DNA of 64,000 bases. It comes from Dasyornis broadbenti (lineage: Eukaryota; Chordata; Aves; Passeriformes; Dasyornithidae). Positions within the stretch are counted from its first letter, which is position 1. Each line of letters begins with the position of its first letter. The notes beneath the pieces are model-generated. The model made no database searches. It was not told where the DNA came from and was given only the letters and a program-made list of their open reading frames with translations. Location: positions 206,237 to 270,236 of the forward strand of contig VZRN01000755.1 of assembly GCA_013397935.1 (NCBI GenBank), written 5' to 3'. Below, one piece after another: positions 12,612 through 26,621 of the stretch. The position numbers and the translations under genes were made by a program.

Positions 12612-15600
12612 GACAAGGGAAATGAGGACTTTGCTGAGTCCATAATTAGAGATCTAATGAAATGGACTTCTTTCCCCGAAAAGTCAGGAGATTAGGAGTT
12701 AGAGGATGAAAAGGCCTCCTCAGCTTTGTGGGAAGTACAAAATATAGACAGGAGAAAAAAAAAAAAAATCCTCTAAACTTTATGGATGAAGTATAATTTC
12801 AATGTATATTTATGATTGATGAAAAATCCCAGAGGACACTTCCCAGGCCAAAGGCTCTCCTGTTTTAACTTTGGTTCTATTTTAAAAACTATACTTATGG
12901 ATCTATTTTCTTTCCCTCTGTTAGCACAGACAACAAACAGACTTTCAAACTAAACTTTCATTGACATTTTGCTCACTGGAATTTTTGCTCCACTGCACAA
13001 ATCAACATTTCAAGCTGCCCTCCTCTGCAAGAGGCACTTACTAAAGACCTTGTAGAAAACTACCCCAACTTTTGGCGTTTTCAACATCCCGAAGCAGCAA
13101 GAACCACTTGGAATAAGCAGCAGCAATTAAGGAAGATGAGATCTCCTGCCATATCCACACAACCGCTTGGAAAGAGAATTTAGCTCCAGGATTATTCATC
13201 TCCGCAGTTCGTAGCCGCAGCCACGGCCCCAACCTCAGAATCTGATCCCTATCCTTATCACAAGTGAGGTTACAGCCACTGCAAAGCCCCAGCTGATGCC
13301 TTTCATCACCAGAGATCTCAGAGAAATCCCCAGGATGATAACAGAAGGTGATTCTGTGTTACTTCTGCCCAGCCAAGCACAGCAGTGATAAGGTGAGCTC
13401 ACATTCCGAGCTGTTTTATTCCAGTAAAAGCTCGTGTCACTTCCTTCCGTGCTTTTTTGAAGTTTTTCCACAGCAGCTCTTCATTCCCGGAGTTATCTGC
13501 CCGCTGCACAACATCCTGCATGGCCATTAAGCAGCTATTAGGGTTGTGTACTTTACTTTGGCATTTATGTTGCACATAAAAAGATTAAAGGACCATCAAC
13601 CCCTCTCTTTTCATTTCATTATTTCTACTCCGCTGGCTGTATTTCCAGTACATTATGCAAAGTGATGGGATCCTACTATGCTTAAAAACCTTATTTATTA
13701 CCAGTGGCCGAGACTATAAGAAATAACACATAACTATTTATTTTAGTCCACTGCGATACAAACAGCATCTCTGCCTCACACAAGCAGCCTCTGATCCTTT
13801 ATGATGGATTAGGAGGCACAAGGGACTCACCCTGAAGAGTGGGGGTTTTTTGGTGTGACATAACTTCTTTTTTTTAAGGATGTCTTTCACAAGTTTAAGG
13901 AACTCAATTAAATATTCCCACAGCTTGTATGCTTTTCCTTCTTTATTTCCTAAATAATTTTAAAGTTGCAATGGCGCTACAGTTGCGGCATTTTTCCCTG
14001 AGAAACCACACGGTGCCTGCCTGTAGCTGAAGAACAGAGGGAAAAAGTAGATTCTACTCAAGGAGTTAGAAAGATCAGAGCTTAAATTAATAAAAAAAAT
14101 TAAAAGGTTGTGCATTTCCTCTGAGTCCTTCCCGGGACACAAAAGTTTTCTCTGATTATCTCTTCCTTGAATCATCACACAAATACAATCTATACCTGGG
14201 TAAAACCCACAAAATCCACTTCACACACAGAAGCTGTCGGAAACAATTGCAGCAGCAAAGTTCGTGTGAATGTTCACTTTTATACCATCCCCATGCTGTA
14301 AGACATTTATCCTACATTTATTCATTTCTTTCAGACATCCCTTGGTCTCATCTTCAGCGACCTCCTGGGCAATATTTGTACTTTTGCCACATTTTCTCCC
14401 CACACTCTCCATCTGGCCAAACACTTGGGAGAAGGACAAGCCACAGTCACTGCCAGAAATTCCTGAATGTTATCGAATTCTCCCTTCCACCCGCTCATAC
14501 CTGAGCTTCCCACGAGTCCACCAACGCTGTTAGAGCAGCTCAGGCAGGTTATCAGAGGTTTTTGGCTCTAACACCCACATCTTCTGTGTTTCAGGAAAAT
14601 AAGCAACTCCCTTGGCTTTATTTTAAATTACCTCTGAGTGAACTCCTGTCCCACAGAGGGGCAGTGATTGTGCGCTCCTGGGAAGGGGCTGGGAGCAAAG
14701 CAAACACAAGGGGGATGGAGGCAACAGGAATTCCATTTAGCAGGTTTAGACCTCACACTGCTCTGCACCAGTAAAGCTCTGGCTTAGTTTATTTTAAATA
14801 GTGCATTTTTTTGGAAAAGCTATTTACTTTTCAAATGGTTTGCACACGGCTGGGGTGACAAGTCTATCGTGTAGGTAAGATAAAAAAAGAGCATCTGTTC
14901 TCTGCCAAGGCAGCCGAGAGGACTGAACCAAAGAGAAGTCCCTGATGCTGCCGATGACCAGGAAACAATTTATTTGATGGATCCCACAGCATCAGGGATA
15001 CAAATCCATGGCAGACAACCTTTGCCACAAGGTCAAAGTGAAACGGGCAGCTGGCACCATTCCCAAAGGTGTCAACTTCTCTGGGAAGAGTGCAAGAGTA
15101 GGTTTTTAACAGCACAGGCCGTTTATTGAGTGAGAACTCTGATTCCTGTTCCAAGGATTATCCTATCAAAAATTCAGATGCAAACACTGGGTAATGTATG
15201 AGTGACAGATCCCTCTTGTTGTGAGACAAGCAAGGAAACAAACTCCAGGCACACAGACAAGCATTTTGGAGAAGAAGCCTGCAAGAAGAACTTTCCTCAA
15301 ATACATTTTGAGGGTTATCATCACCGTTTTACAGAACAGCTCACGATAGGAAAAAGGAAGTGTCAATAGCTGGGAGGATTCTAAATAAAAGATGCAAGCC
15401 ATAGTGACTTTAGGTGAGATGGAAATGCCCAATAAACACTTCATTGCATTCTGATCCCACTCGCTGATACTCACACTGTTTCTTCTTTGGCTTCAGAGGA
15501 CTGCCACCTACTGAGTTACCCTCAACATCAGCTGCTGTCAGGGAAGAGATGAACACTGCCTTCGAATGAAGAGAATTTGGATAGCAGCTTTTACTTACTT

Positions 15601-17142
15601 CTAGATAAAAACATTAAAAGGTATCTTAATTTGTAAGGATTAGAGTGCTGGACCTGTTTTTCTTCGCTGCAGAAGTTGTTTTGGTATTAACCTGGAAATC
15701 CTTGCTGGTAGCTGCTGACTGGCTGCTTTCAGTTTGAAGTGCTTTGAAGATGTGATTTTATCTGGAACATTTCCTAGTGATTGACTGTCATCTCTAAGGG
15801 GCGTGGAAAAAAACCCCAAATGACAGATTCCTAGATCTGCATTAACACATAATCTAAAAATTTCCACAGATCTCACCTAGAAAAGTATTCAAAAATGTTT
15901 ACACGTTATTATTAGAATTCAAGATTAACCACTCTCCTCAGAAAGCACCAAAAAAATCCAGAAAAACGCTTCCTTCCCCCCATCTCCTGCTACCTTGGCA
16001 TGCTCTTTATAAGTTTTTTTTATTATTATTCAGGCAGAAATAAGAGTGAAGTGAAACGTGGCCGAGTACAAAAGAAACGCTCGCGACGATTTCCCCCTAA
16101 ATTTGGTACCCAAAGATGCCATCTAGTGACCACCTCCTGAACACAGGGGCTGCTCCCGGCAATGCAGCTCGGAGAACACGGCACACGGAAACTGCGAGGG
16201 GCATCTGCACTTCATCTCCCCGTGTGTGGGGGAAGCAGAAGGGGTGAGTGTGTTTTTATTCAAGGCCACCTGATATCCCCTGGCACATCTGTCGCTCCTT
16301 CCGCGCTCCAGCCGCTCCATCCGGAACGGGGCTTCTGTCTCAGGGAACATTTTGGGCCAAGTTGTGTCGGCGTGCACCCACAAGGAGCGGGACACTGAGG
16401 CTTTCACTGCTCCCCAGCGTTTCCTGGGCACGAAAGGTCCTGTCTGCTCTTGCTACCAACACAAATTCCTTTTGGAAAAAACCCATTTTTGGGCGGAGGC
16501 CTCCAGGAGCTGAGATGAGCCCTGGCTCCGGCAGCACTCACAGCACAGGCTGGGCTAGAAGGATTCTAATCCCAAACTTTGGTGAGCCAGAAACGTGGAA
16601 CCAAGTCAAAGGAAAAAAAGCCCTCAGCAGGGATGGCTCTTTGGCAAACTTGAGTCCAGTTTGACAGCCAAGAGAAGCTCCTCAAAAGCCCTCCCACCCT
16701 TGTCTGTTAGGAAATGGAAGGAAAAGCTTGTGCCCGATACCAGACGCACGCTGGTGACCTTATCCTGAATTCAAACAAGGGGCACAGAACAGCTGAACAC
16801 ACACAGAGCACCCAGAAGTCGAATCTGTGCGTGAAATTCAAGTTTGGATTGTGTCTTTTTAAAATTCCGCGGCTGTAGGGATGGGTAATTGATTTTCTGT
16901 AAGGAAAAAGGTGCAATCAGCACGTTCAGAATGCAGGAAGGCTTTTGAATATTGATATCCCGGATAAGGATACCAGGACAGTCAGATTTATCGAGCTCCT
17001 CAACAGATGCTGCAGATTTTAGGGTACTGACGGAATTAATTGTTTTGTGCGAGGCAGTATATTCACTTCAAGAAGGCCTGGCTTCAGTATTGTCATCAAA
17101 CCATTAAACAGCTCACCAACTGCATCCAGTAACAGCTCAGGG

Positions 17143-17144
<2 letters not shown>

Positions 17145-17185
<41 letters not shown>

Positions 17186-17256
17186 NNNNNNNNNNNNNNN
17201 NNNNNNNNNNNNNNNNNNNNNNNNNNNNNNNNNNNNNNNNNNNNNNNNNNNNNNNN
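17145..17256. repeat. Poly-T tract running into a 71-base assembly gap
   Basis: A run of 41 T (17145-17185) is followed directly by 71 N (17186-17256), and normal sequence resumes with AGGATAGCTC. The assembly broke at the homopolymer, so the true tract length and anything hidden in the gap are unknown. Open frames drawn through this region are meaningless. Confidence 0.97.
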
Positions 17257-19059
17257 AGGATAGCTCAGCAAGAAAATTAGGGGAAATACCAAGAAGGAAG
17301 AGGAAAAAATCAATAAAAATCACGGGTGTTTTCATGTTCACATAAAGGTCTGTTTGATCATGTAAGCAAAATGAGTATTGCAAAATCAGGTATAATCTCA
17401 TTTAGGGCATCAGAAATGAATTCTTGAAATACACATGGCACGTACACATTTCACAGGAGGGAAAAGCACAATGCTATATAGTGTAGGTTTCAGAAAAGCC
17501 ATCTAAAATGTATCTTTGCAAGCTAAAGACTTTCTTATTAAAAAAAAACAAACAACCAAACCCAAAACAAAACCCAAACTATTTTTAAAACAGTACACAT
17601 ATAAATTACAGCTTTAAAAGTATCTTTTATCAGCAATTTTTAAGTGTCCTAATGCTCAGTATCAGCCACATTTCAAGAAAAATGCAGTTTAACTCCAGAA
17701 AAAAAAAAAAAAAAATCCAGGAAATCATTGCTCCCTTACATTTATGAATAGCAATAACGTTAAATTATAACTCTTCATATGTGTTTGGGAAAACAATAAA
17801 TAAGGGGTGGACTGAAAAGAGTTTCTTATTTTCATGCTCCTTCAAGCGACAGATTCGCAAGCTTCACCTTAAAGCTTGACTATAAGAGACTACCTGGGCA
17901 AATTTAATCTAAAGGTATAAAGTTCGAGTGGGTTGAAAAAAAGATTAAATCAGAATGACAGAGATTATCGCAATTTAAATTCTCACCTGCCGTTCAGACT
18001 TCTTTTCAAGATGCTCACAGCCTTTTTTTGACCCAGCATTTTTTGTTATCCCACTCTGTGCCTCCCGGATCTGAGCTGATGATAGGGCGGGGTGTGGGCA
18101 CACCAGGCTGGGGATTGGGTCACATTCAGGCATTAATCACTTCAAGCTGCTTTGTTTACACTCAAAACTACTTGTGGTGGTGGTGGTGGTTCTGTGGTTT
18201 CTCTGAAATGGGAGCTGAAATTCAAACCATAAATCTGCCACTTAGCGACAGGTTGCATCCTCCAGAGCCCGCTCTAGAAAAGGTTTTTGGCCGAGTTCAG
18301 CTGCAAGTTCTGGTTTCAAACCCAAGCCAAGCGCTGCTCTCCCAGACGCTTCCCAGAACAAGATTCCAGCAATCGGGGATAAATGGTGTTTTAAGCCCAG
18401 CCCATTTCAGCGCCCAAGCAATCTGTTTGAGCTGTCTGAAACAGGAGCATTGCAGAGGGAAAATCCTTGTCAGGGGTGAATCTTGTTAGCGAGCCCGGAT
18501 CCTGTTCCCCGTGTGCACGGCAGGACCTGTGATCCTGCTGGCAGCTCTTTCCCTTCTACTCCACCAACATCTTGGAACGTTGGGTGCTTTTTCAAGCTAG
18601 TCCCTCATAAATAAATAACACAACAACTTGAAATTTATCCCTGGTTATAGTTGTACTGGAAAACAAAGGGAGAATCCCAAAATTACACGTGCTCAAGGGC
18701 ACACACATCACTTCATCAATATTGTTTCACATTGTACAACCTAAGAAATTTGACACTGTTTTTCAAAGGAAATTCTTAATATCTTCTGGTCCTGAGCAGA
18801 TCTGATGGTAGATTTTACACGCTGCCTTATTTGTTACTCACATCATTCTAGAAGAAGGATCATCGTCTGTTTACTGGTTCTTTGCTTTTAAAAGATTCAG
18901 TAATTCACCTTAAATTGGATCAGAACAGCCTTGTAAGAAATTTGTGAAGTGTTTGGCTGATTAACTTAAGTATTTCCACTTCACTTTTAAATGTGATGAG
19001 TTGCAGCATCCAACATAGTAAGGTCAGGACTTCAAGAAATTCTGAAGATTTCCAATTTT

Positions 19060-19275
19060 ATAATTGTATATATGATTGTATATATAATTATATACAATAA
19101 TACATAAAAATAAAAATTAAAAAATTGGATGAAAATAAATCGATAAAATACACACTATATTATTTTATATTGTATATTTATTATATATTTATAACTGTCT
19201 AAAATATAGAATTATATCTAAAATGCGTTGATATAGGTATATAAAATACATAAAAATAAAAAAATTACCTGTACG
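19060..19275. repeat. AT-rich low-complexity block
   Basis: About 215 bp made almost wholly of TATA, ATAAAA and similar motifs, with very few G or C. It contains a perfect 10-bp stem (19075-19084 with 19089-19098) around a 4-base loop. It looks like a decayed AT microsatellite. No coding or regulatory reading is supported. Confidence 0.85.
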
Positions 19276-21630
19276 ATGTCCCAAATATACAACCCAGAGT
19301 TGGGAGAACAGAGTGGGTTAACAAAAAATATTGAGTCAAGAGAGACTGACAAGAACAAGAATATGTACAATACACTGCAGTCTTCCAACTCTATCAACAG
19401 GGTGAAACCTCACTGGATCTCCAAATCCAGGAACTCATTGCAGTTCAACTTCAGTATTTTATATTTTCAGGACTGAGCGCTGCAACTTCTATCAAAATTA
19501 ATACTTAAAGACATCTTGTTAGAGGTGAAGCTTCTAATTAAATAATCAGCATCACCGGCATTTATTAGACAGCTAATAAGACATATGCTAATAAACTCAA
19601 CACCTGTTTAATGAGGAAAAGCTCAGTAATATTTAACAGTTCTCCTCCCAGCCACAGCATGATTAAACAGAAGTTTGGCTTCAAGGTTACTCAGACTTTA
19701 GACACAGCAGTCACTATTTCAGGAATGATTTACACGGAGTTTTACACACAAACCCACCTAAAAATGTATCTGCTTCTCAGGCTGGCGCCAGCACTACATG
19801 CACAGTTAAATTCGCTCAGAGAGGAGCTGGAGGCAGTGGCACAGCAGAATTCGCGGCTCTAGGAGCACCTGCAGCCACCCCAGGTGAGCGTTTCCCCCTG
19901 CTCAGCAGCCTCACAAACACTTCCCAGCCGGAATGGCTTTAATCCCATTCCTCAGGAAAGACAAGAAGTGGGGATTAACCCCCGCGGCAAGGATGCATCG
20001 TCCTTCTGACAATCGTTTCCACCTCCCTGTTTTCCTGCAGACTCTGCCCCTGCCCCCAGTAAACAAGACATCTTGCAGGAAAATCATGATCTGCCTTTTC
20101 CATCTGCCCAGAATGCGGGTAATACCTCCCCAGGTTGCCCTGAAAATGGGAATTCATTTATCATCAAAGCATTAAAACAAATGAGGAAGAGGAATATAAA
20201 GATTCCAAGGGTCCATTTGAAAACAATCTATTCCCTTAGAACGGGTTTTTTCTAAAAATGGAACAAGAATCTTTAATTTGCCTTTCTCTGGGGCAAGCAC
20301 TTAGCAAAAATCTGCAACATTTGAAACATCCTGTGGTTCTTAAAATAAACCAATCCTGGCAATATTTCTTCTCACAGCCTTTTGTTCGCTGCATGTAACT
20401 GTGTCTCGTCTTTGGATGATAAAATCTTAGCATGAAAACTTGGGAGATTTTGGGAAAGTGCCTTGGATTTTCCCGTCTATATCTACATTTCCTCTCAAAC
20501 AGTGGCCAAGGCCTCAGAGCCTCCTATGAGCCCAACCCAAAGGATAGGTTTGATCCTGGCAAATCAAAGAAAATGTATCACCTATAAGGATTTACAGTCA
20601 GGAATGGAGCTATTTTCCTTATTTTTGAAGTCTCGACTAACAGATGTTAATCTAACATTTAAAAAGAGCTTTAGAACTTATCTGACAGACTAAATATGGG
20701 ATAAAGATCTGCTGTATTTCATTTCCTTACACTACTGCAGGGTATCCAATAAAATTACTTTCATTATTTCCAGGAGAGCAGCCAAAATATAGAACTATTT
20801 TCAATGTCTCTCTAGACAGCACTAAACTAATTCTTGATGTGTGCGAAACATAACCGCAAGCATGAAATAAAGACTCCATGATTGTTGGATAATTAGGGTT
20901 GAACTCTTGGCCACAAAAGAAAAAGACCCCAAACAATACCTTGAAGCGCTTTTTGCTTGTAAATCACCCACTAAATTGGCTTTTCTTTCACGGCCGTGTT
21001 TCGTATTTGTGAACTGGGGACTGACTGGAGGCTTGAGGAAGTTGATGGGCATCTTCCACTGCAGCTCAGAAAGCAAAGCTAAAGTTTCAAACTCAGCTAC
21101 AAACACCAAGGGACTTTGGGGTGTAAATAACGTCGCCCAACTCCATAAAAATCATTTCAGATTAGCATTTCAAATTCAATGCGTTCTGTGGGTTCTGAAT
21201 TAGGAACGCTCACGCAGGCCTGTCTGTTTTACCTGAAGACAAAGAATCTATTCCTGAGCCCAGAGCTTCCCTCTATAACTGAGCTGATGAAAAATGAGCT
21301 GAGCTTTCCAGCAAGGGAGGCAAGCAAACAGCAGAGCCGCGAGTTCAGAACAGAATATGGATTATCCCACAGCTGCTCTATTTTCCTGATCACCTCCAGC
21401 ATCGCCATTGCTGGAAGCAGCTGCTCTATCATCTTCCTTAAATTTATAAGAATTTGATCTCAGCAAACCGGGGAGCGTTTCAAAGAGTTTTCAGCCTCTG
21501 TTGTCAAGCCTTTTATCTGAGCCATTAAAAATCAGAAGGGAAAAAAAGCCCCAATGTGTCATTTAGTGCAGGAGGAAAAGATGACTTATCAACACTTTTG
21601 GAATATGCACAGATCTAAGACTTGCCTTCC

Positions 21631-21660
21631 TTTTTTTTTTTTTTTTTTTTTTTTCCCCCC
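21631..21660. repeat. Poly-T (24) followed by C6
   Basis: A run of 24 T followed immediately by six C, within the large SHANK2 intron. It is a simple homopolymer, with no retroposed sequence recognised at its edge. Confidence 0.92.
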
Positions 21661-22012
21661 AGAGTTGCTTTTAAAAGTGTTAGGTCGTGCTAAATGAACT
21701 GAGTTAAATGGATTATGGAATTTTATTTAATTCTCATAGATACCCAGAATGATTTCAACAGAAGTCATGTTCTGCTCTGAATAATATTTACACAGGTGCA
21801 TCAGAGAATCCTGGCTAAACAGAATTTCAGGGGCGAAATGGATGCTAAATCAAAGTAAAAGCTATTGCTACTGTCATTTAAGATACCTAGAGAAAGCAAA
21901 AAGGTCAAATATAGTTGATCACAGGTTCATAAGATATTAAGAAGTACCTCTAATTTAAAAAGCAGAACAAAGCAATTCGTATAGAGATGGTAGCATTAAA
22001 ATAAATATTCTA

Positions 22013-22111
22013 TATGAAATTTGAGCTGCTCCAGAAGGTGAGAGCTAAGGATTGTTGTCTACCATCAGTCATTAAGATCTGCCAAATTTGTTGAAATTCG
22101 AGTAACTTGAC
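22013..22111. repeat. Dispersed repeat segment A, copy 1
   Basis: About 100 bp, from ATATGAAATTTGAGCTGCTC to GAGTAACTTGAC, that reappears in the same direction at 26515-26621 with a handful of substitutions and small indels. Shared blocks include GTCATTAAGA followed by CTGCCAAATTTGTT. I do not recognise the family. The spacing of about 4.5 kb, the divergence and the association with segment B at the other copy suggest a decayed transposable element rather than a recent tandem duplication. Confidence 0.75.
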
Positions 22112-24207
22112 CCAGATTTTTAAGGGTTGGTAAAAACATATGCGTAGTTTCCACAACAACTGGGAATCAAAAAATGAAGTATTATTTCTAGATTTCTAGC
22201 AGAACAGGGCTGCTCAAATTCTGCCACGAGCTGAAGTATTCTCTCTTAAACCAACAATTGGGCTTAAATTCCGCAGGAGGCTCTATCACTTCGTAAAGCA
22301 TTCACTTCCTAACTTTAACTTTTTGGTGCTTCTACAGTAATTTGTAATATCCGACACCTCTGATGTCTCTGTCTGCTCTCAGACTTTCAAATATTCCACG
22401 GGCTGGGATTTTGAGCAGCAAATGTGAGCGCATCACTGGGAGGAAAAGGAAGAAACCATCACGGCAACTCCTTTCTCGAGACATCCCTCAGAGTCTGCAC
22501 TTCTTTGATCCTCTGTGGTTTGACAGACAATTTCTTGAGGGGGAAAAAAAAAAAAAAAGAAAAAGCAGAAAGAATCAGAAGAGGAAAAACTCCACACCTG
22601 CATGTCCGATTTCACACACCAGCGATCTCAGATGCACTGGAAATGTTGAGTTTCCTACCACGTAACTCTCATTTGATGTTGCTGTGTAATTTATTTTTAG
22701 CCCGTTCCGGTGCTTTGGAGAGTTGTGCTGCTCCTTTCCAGCTGATTGGAGTTATTCCTAAGTGGCTCTTAGCAAGCATGGAAATGGGAGTGAAAAGGGA
22801 TGAAGCACACGTCAGCTGAGCAGCCCAGACGCTAAAATATTATGAATTAAAAATTACTTCTTCAGAGATAAGCATGCAGACAGGCTTATGTTCTCGACAA
22901 GCTCTAGACATAGGCTTGCATTTCTGCTTTTAATTTGAATAATTTTTTGATGTTTTGGCTCTCTGCTGTCCTCAAAACCTGGACAAATGATGGAATTATT
23001 ATCACAGAATCCTTTATTTGACTCTTCCTTCAAACCTGACCCATACAATTATTTGAGAAATGGGTTGGCAGGCTCAGTCTTCCTGAGGATTTCTAACAAA
23101 AAACTCCTGTTAGGGTGAGAAATCTCTATTGCATCTCGCTCGGAAGATCAAGACTGAAAGAATGAAAGGCCTTCCGAGGCGCCTTTGGCCAGAGAGGACC
23201 CTGCAGGTCGTGTGGGAGCAGATGACTCCCTCCCACAGCCAGCCTGCAGATAAAAACACCTCAGCCTCCCAATTCCCATTATTATTGAGTGATGATTCAT
23301 TTCAGAGCCTTTTCCCAAACTGCTGTTTATCATTACTGGGAACACAAATGCCTCGCTCAGCAAAGCTAAAGTGCAGAAACTTGCTGAGGTTCATTCTTTG
23401 AATTTCCATCACTTGAGACAAAAAAAAAGTGGGGTTGATTTACATCCTCAGCGACAGAGAGTTGTCAGAATTAGTTGATTATTACTGCACCAAGCTCCTG
23501 TGTCAGCTGGGCTTTGTGGGCTGGCTTGCCAGCACCTCAGATCTAGTTCTTTGCATTGATTTTTTTTTTTTTTTGTTCCAGTATAGTTTTCCCACTGATT
23601 GATGGAAGAGAATGCAGTTTAAGCAAAAATATGGTACATGGCATACCCCTGATCTTTCTATAGCATAAATATCTTTGTGGACGATCACTGGGTTGAGTTT
23701 TGTCATCCATTCCCATTTTTTCTGCATGCCAGATTTGTCCATGGGAAACATGATGTGGGAGAAAATCACTTCTCAAAAGATGAGACTGTTCAGACTCCTG
23801 TCAGCCAGGTGGTTGTTGTGCAAAATACAGAAGCCAGGCAGGAAAGAGCCTTTCAGAGGTCAGGGCTTTGGCCAACATCCTTCGAGACAGGGGGACTGAC
23901 AGAGCAGTGTCAGTCTGGGCTCTGGGCACCAGGGTTTCCATGAGATCCCACGTTCAGGACCCTGACTGGGATTACAGAGCTATCATATCATGAAGGTCTA
24001 ACAGCAATGAAGCCATTTGAGATGGCTGGCTTTGTACCTGTGTCACAGCACACTTCTTCAACGACACGTGAGGCAATCTTGCCCTTTCAATTCGATTTTA
24101 AGTTGGGTTTATATTCTCTTGGCCGTATCGAGTCCAGCCTGCATTGTTGAGTCAGAACACGTTTCCAAGGTCTCAGAACTTCCCAGCTCTTTACACCACC
24201 GACATGG

Positions 24208-24436
24208 CAATGTTTGTGATTAACTTTCTCAACTAAAATACGTCTTTCCCTTCTTACATATAAATTCTTTTTATACTTTCTCCATTTAGCCCTTCCAGCT
24301 GCAGCAATGTTTTGTCCTTAACTGCTGCTGCTCACGCCAAATAAGTTGCACAATAATTCTGTCACAGACACACAAGTACCTTCTGGTCAAGGTGAAGTCG
24401 TGTGGAAGGAGAATTTATCAAAATTTATTATCAAAA
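24208..24436. repeat. Dispersed repeat segment B, copy 1
   Basis: About 230 bp starting CAATGTTTGTGATTAACTTT and ending near TTTATTATCAAA. It is repeated in the same direction at 26622-26859 with high identity over its whole length. Differences include an ATTTATAT insertion and a small CAGTCC insertion in the second copy. No open frame, terminal inverted repeat or LTR border (TG...CA) is obvious. The family is not recognised, and it may be part of an avian LTR element or an old DNA transposon. Confidence 0.82.
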
Positions 24437-25289
24437 CCCTTGAGGTGCTCATTTGGTGTGATAGCATCTCTTCTGTCTCGTTGAAACTTTCTTCCTTCTA
24501 GTGGTTTTCAAAGGTATTTGTGCATAGAATTTTTTACAGTTCTAATAATCACCACAATGTTTCTGTCTATTCTTCTGTTGCCTTTCTAGTTAAAAATTAG
24601 CCAGAAATGATGGTAACAGATCAGGAATAATTTGTTAAAAAGGATGGGAGTCTAATCTGGGGCATTTATAAAAGGTGGGTGATAAGGCTGGGTGAAAAGG
24701 TTTTTTGTTTTCTGGTTTTTTCCCCTCCACTGCTGTGTTTAACACGGAATCATGGAATCAGTTCTATGGGATTAGGCACTGGTTTTGCACAGGGACATCT
24801 ATTCCAGTGAATTCAGGAAACCAAGAGTCCTGTCCTTCTGGAAGGCCAGTCCAGAGGTCAGCTCCTCAATCCACAGGAAAGCAACTTTCCTTCTTGCAGG
24901 AAGGCAAATCCATTTTCTAGCAGCCTGGCTGGCTCGATTGCCTGGGAAGGTGTTGTGCTACTTATAAAAAGGGATGGTGGAAATGAGGAACGAATCTGGT
25001 TTTACTGAATGCACAGGGCGTTAAAAAACTGTGGAATACAGAAACTTCTGTGCTTCAGAAACAGCAAAGGATGCATTTCATTACCACAGCCTGGACTCGT
25101 TTGGTAACTTCTGGGATCTACAGGGAATGTTGGAGAAGGAATGCTGCAGTTTCTGCTGCTAACACCCGTGTATGGTTGCATCGGTAAAAAAGAAATTGCA
25201 AGGAAGCTCTGCTATTCCTGGATAATCTGTCCCTGTATTTTCAAGTTGCTGGAAACTCAGGAATAAGGGACAGCAAACAAAAGCACAGG

Positions 25290-25392
25290 CACTGCACTCA
25301 GGAAAGAACTGGACGTGGCACCCAGTCTGGCTGATCAGTCAAAGGCTGGACTCGGTGATCCCTGAGGTCTTTTCCCACCCAAATATTCCATG
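25290..25392 (+). mobile_element. CR1 3' tail fragment
   Basis: The stretch GAACTGGACGTGGCAC... followed by GGCTGGACTCGGTGATCCC and ending AGGTCTTTTCCCACCCAAAT matches the last hundred bases of an avian CR1 element in the sense direction. Only the tail is recognisable, so it is heavily 5'-truncated or decayed. It lies on the plus strand, antisense to SHANK2. The GC-rich sequence after it (25393-25660) has open frames on both strands but was not recognised. Confidence 0.8.
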
Positions 25393-26514
25393 CCTCTGGG
25401 ACATCTGGGAAGGGAAATCCCAGCTGGGAGGCCTGGCAGAGTCTGCTGGGAGCACCGGTGTCACTAGAGGTCAGCACGGGCACAGCTCCATCGCAGCTCA
25501 GGGCCAGGAACGTGCCCTGCCAGTGCTGCCTCCTGGGTGTGCCACAGCCCCCGGGCCTGGGACAGCTCAGAATTCCCAAATTGGATTCTATCCTGGAAAA
25601 AAGAGCTCTGGAGCAACTGCTAAGGGTCATTCCAGCCACATGGCCACATCACACCTAGGCTGAAATAAACTTCAGCACTCCTACAGCTCTAACACTGCGT
25701 GTCCCGAGGCCACGGGACTGAAAAATGTACGGAGGAGACTATGGAATGAAAAATCATCCTAAGACAACATTAAAAACGAGGCTGGAAGTCAAGGAAAGGG
25801 GCACTGAGGAGGCCAAGAGTTGAAAGACAGCAAAACTCACTCAGACACACTGAGTCTGCCTTCATTTCAGGATCATTCGTAAAATCTAGGAGCTCACCAG
25901 GCACCCTAGGGAGGGGCGAATTATAAATGATAAAGTTGGGGTGTAGTTCAAGATCACTTCCACCCTGAAAATGAATCCTTCACCTTCGTTATGGGCAATC
26001 AGATAGCTCTGAACTCTGAAGGATGCAGAACATAAAACCACAAATGTAACAAAAAGCGTTTTTGTACTTAGTCTCCCAAGTTCAAGTAATACCTTACGAT
26101 GGAAGAAAAGCAAACAGAAACATCTAAATTTAAGCAGGAGAAACTTTTTTTTCAATTTACCCAGAACATTTTAGTAAAAAAAAAAAAATAAAAAATTGTA
26201 TTTTAAAATGTTTCAGAATACGAAGACATTTCAGAATGGAATGGGCTCATTACTGAGTAACACAGCAAAACTGTCAATGCACGAAGAGTAAATTTGTGAC
26301 ATCTGTATTCTGTGTTTGTACAGGGAAAAAGCAGGATGATGTGCCAGCCTCATCTGAGGGAATACTTTCACTCTCATAATAATTCTGGAGAATGTTAAAA
26401 ACTGACTACAAAGGCTACACTTTTTAAAACAAGGTAGCACGGAGGTTTTGTGCGTGGGAATTTTTTAAAAGCAGGCAAAAGAATTCAGCAGACCACAGTA
26501 ATGATCCATGATTT

Positions 26515-26621
26515 TATGGAATTTGAACTGTTCCAGAATTCCAGGAGATGAAAGGTAAGGATTTTTGTCTACTAGCAGTCATTAAGACCTGCCAAATTTG
26601 TTAAAATTTGAGTAACTTGAC
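26515..26621. repeat. Dispersed repeat segment A, copy 2
   Basis: This is the second copy of the segment at 22013-22111, from TATGGAATTTGAACTGTTCC to GAGTAACTTGAC. Here it is joined without a gap to segment B at position 26621/26622, whereas copy 1 of A continues into unrelated sequence. The two segments therefore probably belong to one element family, or this copy is a composite. Confidence 0.75.

Noticed and set aside
24748..24912. Possible further CR1 fragment (GGAATCATGGAATCAG)
   Set aside because: Only the opening bases resemble a CR1 terminus. The following sequence does not follow the CR1 order.
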